A DNA stretch of 7,226 nucleotides from Xanthobacteraceae bacterium (GTDB taxonomy: Bacteria > Pseudomonadota > Alphaproteobacteria > Rhizobiales > Xanthobacteraceae): assembly GCA_030039655.1 (NCBI GenBank), contig JASHVC010000446.1, positions 1-7,226 on the forward strand, read 5' to 3'. This document shows, piece after piece, positions 1 through 5,083 of this stretch. Under the pieces are notes generated by a model that saw only the letters and a list, made by a program, of their open reading frames with translations, was not told where the DNA came from and made no database searches. Positions within the stretch are counted from its first letter, which is position 1; each line of letters opens with the position of its first letter. A program made the translations under genes and the position numbers.

Positions 1-6
1 CTTGTC

Positions 7-525
7 GTGACATCGCGCAGCCATTTGGCGTCCGCGCTCGTGCTCCTGTCGGTGGTTCTGAGCGCGATCGGAGTCATCGTCCATATCGATTATCCGTCGG
101 CCTTCACCGAGTGGCTCAGCGCCGGAGGTCGCCTGCTCGCCATCGGCGCCTTGAGTACGGTGATTGCCAAGGCGATCTTCGGACCTGGACGGGTGACCAT
201 GCACCGGGTCCAGGGCGCTATCGTACTCTACTTCAATTTCGGCTTATTCTTCTTCACCCTTTATCAGCTCCTGCATATCCTGGTCGCCGACTCCTTCACG
301 GGCTTACCGCCGACCGGGACAGAATATGGTTCCGGGGCGTCGCTGCTTTATTTCAGCTTCAGCACGCTGACCACTGCCGGATTTGGCGACATCAAGCCGG
401 TTTATCCGATCGCGCGAAATCTTGCGAACCTGGAAGCGGTTATCGGCGCGCTCTTTCCCGCGACGTTGTTGGCGCGGCTCGTCACACTCGAGATCGAGCA
501 CAGCAAGAATGCGAAGGGCAATTGA
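7..525 (+). CDS. Small potassium-channel-like membrane protein (Ion_trans_2 type)
   Basis: Probable inner-membrane ion channel subunit of 172 residues. Hydrophobic segments lie at about residues 8-26, 40-57, 70-94 and 137-160. A pore-loop region at about 110-130 ends in T-T-A-G-F-G-D (122-128), which matches the K+ selectivity filter (usual core T-V-G-Y-G-D) with A for V and F for Y. This is the arrangement of the Ion_trans_2 family; the two N-terminal helices are extra compared with a minimal two-helix channel. The C-terminus is short and charged, with no RCK/TrkA-N or cyclic-nucleotide domain in the same chain. The start used is GTG, and the reading frame stays open through the left edge, so the true start could lie upstream. 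It converges on the CNB gene with a 28-bp gap. The channel fold is well supported; ion selectivity and gating are not shown by the sequence. Confidence 0.8.
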   Translation: MTSRSHLASALVLLSVVLSAIGVIVHIDYPSAFTEWLSAGGRLLAIGALSTVIAKAIFGPGRVTMHRVQGAIVLYFNFGLFFFTLYQLLHILVADSFTGLPPTGTEYGSGASLLYFSFSTLTTAGFGDIKPVYPIARNLANLEAVIGALFPATLLARLVTLEIEHSKNAKGN

Positions 526-553
526 CGCGGGTGATGAACCTGCACGCGCAGCC

Positions 554-1012
554 TTACTGCTGCCGTGTGCCGCCGCCGAGCAGGCCGCGGACATTCTCGA
601 TCTCGCGCGCCCATTGATCGCTGCGCGCGACGAACAGCTCCCGCAGCCGCTGCGCGGCTTCCGGATAGCTGTCGAGAATTTTCAGGAACGTCGAACGCGA
701 AACGCGCAGCACCGTGGACGCCTCGCACGCCGTGGCGGTCGCCGGTCGCGTGGTTTGCGCCAGCAGCGCCGCCTCGCCGAGCAGTGTCCCGGGCCCGGCA
801 ACGATCTCATCGCCACGTTCGGGTTTCAAACTGAATGAGCCCTGCTGAATGATATAGGCGCCGTCGGCGGCCTCACCGGCCGTGAAGAGCACTTCACCCG
901 GCTGTACGGCGTGGGTTTCGGCTGCGATCGCAAGGCTGCGCAACGCCCCCCCGCTGAGCCGGCGGAAGAACGGCACTTGCTCGAGAAATGCGATTTCGTC
1001 CTCAATAGTCAT
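554..1012 (-). CDS. Stand-alone cyclic nucleotide-binding (CNB) domain protein
   Basis: A 152-residue cytosolic protein made of one CNB (cNMP-binding, Crp-type) fold. The beta-roll starts at about residue 10 (the 'VPFF..LS' opening typical of the family) and runs to about 115. The phosphate-binding cassette is visible as G79-E80-A-A-L-L followed by R89-P-A-T-A-T-A, so the Glu and Arg that contact the cyclic nucleotide ribose-phosphate are kept. The last 30 or so residues are a helix and a Gly-rich tail. There is no C-terminal helix-turn-helix, so it is not a Crp/Fnr transcription factor in itself. It lies 11 bp downstream of the response regulator on the same strand and is very likely co-transcribed with it. 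It may act as a ligand-sensing partner protein. The ligand (cAMP, cGMP or c-di-GMP) cannot be read from the sequence. The ATG start at 1012 has only a weak ribosome-binding site. Confidence 0.85.
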   Translation of the reverse strand: MTIEDEIAFLEQVPFFRRLSGGALRSLAIAAETHAVQPGEVLFTAGEAADGAYIIQQGSFSLKPERGDEIVAGPGTLLGEAALLAQTTRPATATACEASTVLRVSRSTFLKILDSYPEAAQRLRELFVARSDQWAREIENVRGLLGGGTRQQ

Positions 1013-1023
1013 GAGGGCCGCAG

Positions 1024-1710
1024 TTACGGCACAAGCTTGTAGCCGCCGGCTTCCGTAACCAGGATGGCGGGTGCGGCGGCGTCCTTCTCGATCTTCTGAC
1101 GCAAACGATAGATGTGCGTCTCGAGCGTGTGCGTGGTCACTCCGGAATTGTAGCCCCAGACCTCTTGCAGCAAAGTCTCACGCGACACCGGCCGCTGCCC
1201 GGCGCGATAGAGGTAACGCAAGATCGATGTTTCCTTCTCGGTCAACCGAACCTTGTTGCCCTTGGGATTGAGCAACAACTTCGAGCTCGGCCGGAACGTG
1301 TAGGGACCGATGGTGAAGATCGCGTCCTCGCTCGCCTCGTGTTGGCGAAGTTGCGCGCGAATCCGAGCGAGCAGCACCGCGAAGCGAAAAGGTTTTGTGA
1401 CGTAATCATTGGCGCCGGACTCGAGACCCAGAATCGTGTCGGAATCGGTATCGTGGCCCGTGAGCATGATGATCGGCGCCTTGAAGCCATTTTTGCGCAA
1501 AATGCGCACCGCTTCGCGGCCGTCGAGGTCCGGCAGGCCGACATCCATGATAACAAGATCGATCTGGCCAGCCTTAGCGGCTTGAACGCCCTTGCTGCCG
1601 TTGTCGACCGCCATGGCCTCGAACTCTTCATGCAGCGAAAGTTGCTCGGTCAGCGCCTCGCGCAGTTCAGAGTCGTCCTCGACGATAAGAATTTTACGCG
1701 TATTGGGCAT
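1024..1710 (-). CDS. OmpR/PhoB-family response regulator
   Basis: Two-component DNA-binding response regulator of 228 residues. The N-terminal receiver domain (about 6-118) has the acidic pocket E11/D12-D13, phospho-acceptor D56 in I-M-D-V-G-L-P-D, the switch T84 (M-L-T-G) and K106 (T-K-P-F), so it should be phosphorylatable. The C-terminal winged helix (about 131-226) shows the L-T-x-K-E entry, V-W-G-Y near 184-187, the recognition helix T-H-T-L-E-T-H-I-Y-R-L-R-Q-K-I and the terminal G-G-Y-K-L wing. I chose the ATG at 1710; a TTG directly before it (1713) would add one residue. The Shine-Dalgarno is weak (a G-rich stretch just upstream). No histidine kinase lies beside it, so it is an orphan in this window, followed at 11 bp by the CNB protein. 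The target genes are unknown. The family call is firm; no specific gene name is justified. Confidence 0.93.
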   Translation of the reverse strand: MPNTRKILIVEDDSELREALTEQLSLHEEFEAMAVDNGSKGVQAAKAGQIDLVIMDVGLPDLDGREAVRILRKNGFKAPIIMLTGHDTDSDTILGLESGANDYVTKPFRFAVLLARIRAQLRQHEASEDAIFTIGPYTFRPSSKLLLNPKGNKVRLTEKETSILRYLYRAGQRPVSRETLLQEVWGYNSGVTTHTLETHIYRLRQKIEKDAAAPAILVTEAGGYKLVP

Positions 1711-2058
1711 CAACCCGACCCCGCAGCCGCCCGGACGACGTCAGCAACACGGCTCGCGTCGAATGGCCGCGATTTTGCCGCATCGCTGGGCGCGAAGTAG
1801 AACATTCGCAGGCAAAAGAGCAAGGGCAGATGGGCCATCGGGCCGGTCGGGGCGAGCGACGGACCTCGTCGGAGTTATCCATGTCCCGCCGTATCGGCGC
1901 TGCCGAGGTGTAGTGCGAGGACCCATCCGACCGAGGCTACAACCGTTAGCTGCTGTGATCGGCCACTGAACCAGACGACCACCGGCGTGGGGCCGCTTCT
2001 CGCCCTTCCCAAACATCCGGCCTAAGATGAGAATCTTAATTCATTCCTAGGCGAGCAA
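1711..2058. other. Intergenic gap of about 350 bp with no supported gene
   Basis: The stretch between the end of yggS and the start of the response regulator, both on the minus strand. Short open frames cross it on both strands, but they have low-complexity, Arg/Pro-rich translations and no recognisable motif. I see no tRNA cloverleaf, riboswitch or mobile-element end. It should contain the promoter of the regulator-CNB unit, since yggS transcripts would need to cross 348 bp. I could not place a convincing -35/-10 pair. Small inverted repeats are present: TAAGAT-GAGA-ATCTTA at 2023-2038, and CGAGC-(6)-GCTCG at 2052-2067 overlapping the yggS stop. Neither is followed by a T-run on the minus strand, so they are weak terminator candidates at best. 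Confidence 0.5.
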
Positions 2059-2739
2059 CTACGCTCGGGAAGTCCGCACTCCAAAGATCGCCGTACCGAC
2101 CCGCACATGGGTGGCACCGAACGCGATCGCGGTTTCGAAGTCGGCGCTCATGCCCATGGAAAGCAATCGCAGTCCATTGCGGTGGGCGATCTGTGCCGTG
2201 AGCGCAAAATGCGGTGCCGGCACTTCATCAAACGGCGGGATGCACATGAGCCCCGCAACGGAGAGGCCATAGCGGTCTTGGCACGCAGCCAGAAAGCTGT
2301 CGGCGTCTTGGGGCAGGACGCCCGACTTTTGCGTCTCGGCACCTGTATTGATTTCGACGAAAAGCAGCGGGCGACGCGCCTGTTTGGCGATCTCCTTGGC
2401 GAGCGCCTCCGCGAGGCTTGCGCGATCGACCGAATGGATCGCATCGAACAGCGCCACCGCGTCCTTGGCCTTGTTCGATTGTAGCGAACCCACGAGGTGC
2501 AGTTCGAGCTCCTCATGACGCGCCATGAGCGGCGGCCACTTGGCCTTGGCCTCCTGCACGCGATTTTCACCAAAGATGCGCTGACCTGCCGCTATCACCG
2601 GCTCGATCGCCTCGGCGCCAAAAGCCTTTGAGATCGCCACGAGCGTAACACTCGCCGGGTCGCGGCCGGCATCGCGGCAGGCCTGCGCGATCTCCTGGCG
2701 GACCGCGCTGAGGCCGGAGGGGCGATTTATGGTTTTCAT
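2059..2739 (-). CDS. yggS: YggS/PROSC-family pyridoxal phosphate homeostasis protein
   Basis: Cytosolic PLP-binding protein of the YggS/PLPBP (PROSC) family, 226 residues, close to the usual 220-235. It has the fold-type III (alanine racemase-like) TIM barrel only. Visible signatures are L-V-A-I-S-K with the PLP Schiff-base lysine K38, F-G-E-N-R-V-Q-E (56-63), H-L-V-G-S-L-Q-S-N-K (81-90), L-S-M-G-M-S-A-D-F-E (193-202) and H-V-R-V-G-T-A-I-F-G (211-220), which holds the phosphate-binding Gly/Thr. Known family role: it carries or buffers PLP and affects amino-acid and keto-acid balance; no enzymatic activity is established. The start is ATG at 2739, with a purine-rich GAGAG about 8 nt upstream. 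It is divergent from the diguanylate cyclase gene, and the shared upstream region has unusual repeats. The stop codon falls inside a small 5-bp-stem hairpin. The family call is very secure. Confidence 0.95.
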   Translation of the reverse strand: MKTINRPSGLSAVRQEIAQACRDAGRDPASVTLVAISKAFGAEAIEPVIAAGQRIFGENRVQEAKAKWPPLMARHEELELHLVGSLQSNKAKDAVALFDAIHSVDRASLAEALAKEIAKQARRPLLFVEINTGAETQKSGVLPQDADSFLAACQDRYGLSVAGLMCIPPFDEVPAPHFALTAQIAHRNGLRLLSMGMSADFETAIAFGATHVRVGTAIFGVRTSRA

Positions 2740-2751
2740 TTGGTCAACTCT

Positions 2752-2825
2752 CTACCGCACAATTTCAAATTGTGTGGAACCGGCGAAAGTCATTTTTACG
2801 CTTGTGCGGTAGCGTGTGGAACCGG
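2752..2825. promoter_or_regulatory. Repeat-rich divergent control region between yggS and the GGDEF gene
   Basis: This is the spacer between two divergent genes. It holds (a) a perfect 17-bp palindrome, CACAATTT-C-AAATTGTG, at 2758-2774, whose symmetry continues two more pairs outward after one mismatch (2755-2777); (b) an 11-bp inverted repeat, CTACCGCACAA at 2752-2762 against TTGTGCGGTAG at 2802-2812; and (c) a 12-bp direct repeat, GTGTGGAACCGG, at 2772-2783 and 2814-2825, offset by 42 bp (four helical turns). All contain versions of an 8-mer TTGTGYGG: inverted at 2755-2762, direct at 2770-2777 and 2802-2809. The pattern fits operator sites for a dimeric regulator acting on one or both genes. 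It lies 13-35 nt upstream of the yggS ATG, so a bound protein should block that promoter or leader. Sequence facts are directly seen; the operator role is inference, and the regulator is unknown. Confidence 0.5.
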
Positions 2826-2840
2826 GACAGAGGGTGCATG

Positions 2841-4502
2841 ATGCCGAGCGATCAGGCAAAGACCACCAAGCCGTCGATGCGAAAGCGTATTCTAAGCGTA
2901 CGCGCGCGCTTGATGGTCCTTGCGCTTGTGGCCATGGCGCCGCTTATGTTCGAGCGCGTCCGTGCACTTGAAGCCGCTCGCGCCGAACGCACCGACCGCG
3001 CCAACGCCGAGGTGATCGATCTGGCGCGGCGTGGCGCCGACGCCCAGCAGGAGATCATTTACTCGGTTCGCGCGCTGCTGCAGATCGTGGCGCGCGTCTA
3101 TGATCGGATACCGTCTGAGCAGAACGACTGCGACCAGTATCTGACCGATCTGGCGAACAATATTCCGTGGATCCGCGGGCTCTCCATCGCCGGCACGGAC
3201 GGCCGAATTCGCTGCTCGACGACGCCGCGGGCGATCGGAATGAGCGTATCCGACCGCGCTCATTTTCAGAAGGCAATGCAGTTCCACGATTTCGCCTTGA
3301 GCGATTACGTGATCGGCCAAATTCACCAAGCCCCGAGCCTGTTGGCTGGTTTTCCGGTTCTCGCTGAGGACGGTTCGGTCTCCGCAGTTGTCCTCGGCGT
3401 GATCAACATGGAATGGCTCAGCAAGCTGATTACGACCGCCACGCAGCGATCCGGAGCTTCGGTCCTGCTCATCGACGGCAGCGGAACGTTGATCGCCGCT
3501 TCGGCCGGCGAAGAAAATCTTATCGGCAGGCGTTTTGCCGACCGAACCTTCGTGCGCGACATACTTGCACGCGATGAAGGCACTTCGACGGCCGCAGGCC
3601 TCGACGGCGTGCAGCGCATCTTTGCTTATGTGCACGTGCCATGGACGCAAGCGCGCCTTGCGGTCGGCCTCGCCGAAAACGCGGTACATGACGGGATCGA
3701 CCGTCAGATCGGCATCGCCTATCTTCAGCTTGGTCTGATCGGCATCTTCGTTCTTATCGTTACCTGGTTGGGCGGTGAGCGCCTCATCGTGCAGCCGATT
3801 CGCGCTCTTGTGAGCATGGTCGCGCGCTTTGGCCGCGGCGATCTGCATGTCCGGGCGACCGAACAGACCTGGGTCTCCGAGTTCGAACCGTTGGCCGCGG
3901 CATTTGACGACATGGCGAACAAGCTCGCCACCCGCGAAGAAGAACTGCGCATCGCCAACGAACATCTCGAGGAGCTGGCGAGCCTCGACGGCCTCACCGG
4001 CCTCGCCAATCGCCGCGGCTTCGACCGCGAACTCGAGGGCGCGTGGAAACGCGCCGCCGAAAGCCGCCAGCCGATCGCCCTAATGATGATCGATATCGAT
4101 CATTTCAAGCTTTACAACGATCGCTACGGCCACGTCGCCGGCGACACTTGCCTGCGCGCCGTGGGCGAGACGCTGTCGCTCGTCACGTTGGAAGAAGCCG
4201 TACTGGTCGCGCGTTATGGCGGCGAAGAATTCGCCCTGTTGCTGCCAGGTCTCGATTTGGCGCGCGCGGCCGAGCTTGCCGAGGAAGCGCGCAAGTCAAT
4301 CGAAGATCTGCTGATCACCCATGCCGAGGCGCCCTGCGGCGTCGTCACCATCAGCATCGGCGTGGAGTCCCTGATACCTGAAAAAGGGCGGGCTGCCGCC
4401 AACCTCGTCGAAGCCGCCGACAATGCGCTTTACGCGGCCAAGCGCGGCGGCCGCAATAAGGTGGTGGCGCGCGGTCCGGTCCTACTCAGTATGGCGTCCT
4501 GA
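2841..4502 (+). CDS. Membrane-bound diguanylate cyclase (dCache-HAMP-GGDEF)
   Basis: A 553-residue inner-membrane sensor enzyme that condenses two GTP to c-di-GMP. Order: cytosolic basic N-terminus; TM1 about 23-37; a periplasmic double-Cache-like sensor about 40-285 with two alpha/beta repeats (I-A-G-T-D-G-R-I near 116-123 and L-I-D-G-S-G-T-L near 210-217); TM2 about 291-311; HAMP about 312-365 (starting V-Q-P-I-R-A-L); a short coiled signalling helix; GGDEF about 381-545. The catalytic domain has D-G-L-T-G-L-A-N-R-R, metal ligands D418/D420, substrate residues N426 and D435, and active-site G-G-E-E-F at 460-464, so it should be active. The allosteric I-site position reads E-E-A-V (451-454) instead of R-x-x-D. 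There is no EAL domain. Start: AGAGGG at 2829-2834 sits 6 nt before ATG 2841; ATG 2838 is almost as good. An upstream in-frame GTG at 2772 would run through the repeat region and is disfavoured. Confidence 0.92.
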   Translation: MPSDQAKTTKPSMRKRILSVRARLMVLALVAMAPLMFERVRALEAARAERTDRANAEVIDLARRGADAQQEIIYSVRALLQIVARVYDRIPSEQNDCDQYLTDLANNIPWIRGLSIAGTDGRIRCSTTPRAIGMSVSDRAHFQKAMQFHDFALSDYVIGQIHQAPSLLAGFPVLAEDGSVSAVVLGVINMEWLSKLITTATQRSGASVLLIDGSGTLIAASAGEENLIGRRFADRTFVRDILARDEGTSTAAGLDGVQRIFAYVHVPWTQARLAVGLAENAVHDGIDRQIGIAYLQLGLIGIFVLIVTWLGGERLIVQPIRALVSMVARFGRGDLHVRATEQTWVSEFEPLAAAFDDMANKLATREEELRIANEHLEELASLDGLTGLANRRGFDRELEGAWKRAAESRQPIALMMIDIDHFKLYNDRYGHVAGDTCLRAVGETLSLVTLEEAVLVARYGGEEFALLLPGLDLARAAELAEEARKSIEDLLITHAEAPCGVVTISIGVESLIPEKGRAAANLVEAADNALYAAKRGGRNKVVARGPVLLSMAS

Positions 4503-4515
4503 TTAGGCAATCAGG
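4498..4515. terminator. Hairpin spanning the two convergent stop codons
   Basis: CCTGATT-AGGC-AATCAGG forms a perfect 7-bp stem with a 4-nt loop. It covers the TGA stop of the diguanylate cyclase (4500-4502) and, on the other strand, the TGA stop of the VOC gene (4513-4511), so both genes end in the same CCTGATT. On the + strand it is followed by a pyrimidine-rich tract (ATTTCC then CTTCTTTCTCTT) that could support weak intrinsic termination. On the minus side no T-run follows. It is a plausible terminator or 3'-end stabilising structure for the cyclase mRNA, with moderate stem strength. Confidence 0.45.
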
Positions 4516-4957
4516 ATTTCCGCTTCTTTCTCTTCCGTGAAGCTGGCTCGCGCTTTTTCTCCGGCGCCCAGATCATGCCTTCCAGTTTCATGCCGTCCGG
4601 ATCGGCAAAATACACCGCATAATAGTTCTCGCCGTAATACTCGCCGGGCGGATCGATTATCGTCAGGCCGCTCTTTTCCAAAAAAGCGCCGAGCTCGTCG
4701 ACGTCCTTGCGGCTTGAAAGCTCGAACGCGTAGTGATGGAAGCCGATGTCGCCCTTGCGGTACTTCCGCTTTCGGCCTTCCGCATCGGCGGCAGCGATCC
4801 AAAACAACGTCTTGCCGTTGCTCCAGCCCGCCATATCGGCGTAGTCGTACTTCAGCTTGAATCCGAGAAAGTGCAGTAGCTTCCCGTAAAACTCCTTCGA
4901 GCGCGCGAAATCGCCGACGCTCAGGACCAAATGATCGATGCCGACGACGGAGGCCAT
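4511..4957 (-). CDS. VOC superfamily (glyoxalase/dioxygenase-fold) protein
   Basis: A 148-residue cytosolic protein of the vicinal oxygen chelate fold (glyoxalase I / bleomycin-resistance / extradiol dioxygenase). It has two beta-alpha-beta-beta-beta modules, about 6-57 and 72-130. Candidate metal ligands are H9 (G-I-D-H-L-V-L-S-V), H74 or H75 (G-F-H-H-Y-A-F) and E126 in the closing motif F-A-D-P-D-G-M-K-L-E-G, which is highly typical of the family. The last 17 residues (132-148) are a Lys/Arg-rich tail outside the fold. Start ATG 4957 has a good ribosome-binding site on the minus strand (AGGGAAGG, complement of 4962-4969), 4 nt away. It is divergent from the LeuC-like operon and convergent with the cyclase. 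The substrate is unknown: lactoylglutathione lyase, thiol-transferase or epimerase-type activity cannot be told apart here. The fold is secure, the function open. Confidence 0.88.
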   Translation of the reverse strand: MASVVGIDHLVLSVGDFARSKEFYGKLLHFLGFKLKYDYADMAGWSNGKTLFWIAAADAEGRKRKYRKGDIGFHHYAFELSSRKDVDELGAFLEKSGLTIIDPPGEYYGENYYAVYFADPDGMKLEGMIWAPEKKREPASRKRKKRKS

Positions 4958-5045
4958 AAAGCCTTCCCTACCGCTTAAGTCTCACCGCTTGCCTTGACCC
5001 ATCCGCCCGCCCAAAATGCCGGACCTTGTAGCGGGCCCTCAGCCT

Positions 5046-5064
5046 TCGCCTCCCGGCGAGGCGA
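5046..5064 (+). promoter_or_regulatory. GC-rich hairpin in the leader of the leuC-like operon
   Basis: TCGCCTC-CCGGC-GAGGCGA is a perfect 7-bp stem with a 5-nt loop, ending 6 nt before the putative Shine-Dalgarno (AGAGAAG, 5071-5077) of the LeuC-like gene. It has no T-run after it, so it does not look like a simple terminator. It could be a leader structure affecting mRNA stability or translation, or a remnant of the REP-like intergenic palindromes frequent in GC-rich alphaproteobacteria. Only the inverted repeat itself is observed. Confidence 0.35.
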
Positions 5065-5083
5065 CAGCCGAGAGAAGAACGTC

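Noticed and set aside
1114..1800. 228-codon + strand frame over the response regulator
   Set aside because: Antisense shadow of an intact OmpR-type regulator; no motif and no ribosome-binding site.
2023..2038. Intrinsic terminator for yggS
   Set aside because: The inverted repeat TAAGAT-GAGA-ATCTTA is perfect but AT-rich with only 6 bp, and no T-run follows on the minus strand.
2776..2803. EcfG-type general stress promoter (GGAAC ... CGTT) upstream of the cyclase
   Set aside because: Both GGAAC copies (2776 and 2818) exist, but neither has a proper CGTT at 16-17 nt. The nearest is CGCTT at 18 nt after the first copy. Too weak to call.
2772..2840. Upstream GTG start extending the diguanylate cyclase by 23 residues
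   Set aside because: It would translate the palindrome arm and direct repeats (giving a repeated W-N-R peptide), lacks a ribosome-binding site, and competes with ATG 2838/2841, which have AGAGGG in good position.
2892..3965. Long open frame (357 codons) on the minus strand inside the diguanylate cyclase gene
   Set aside because: It lies wholly antisense to a gene with clear Cache/HAMP/GGDEF motifs. Its translation has no recognisable domain, and long antisense frames are common in GC-rich coding DNA.
4994..5083. TTG start at 4994 for the LeuC-like protein (499 residues)
   Set aside because: The added 30 residues match nothing in the family and span the leader hairpin. ATG 5084 gives the family's normal length and N-terminus, with a ribosome-binding site.
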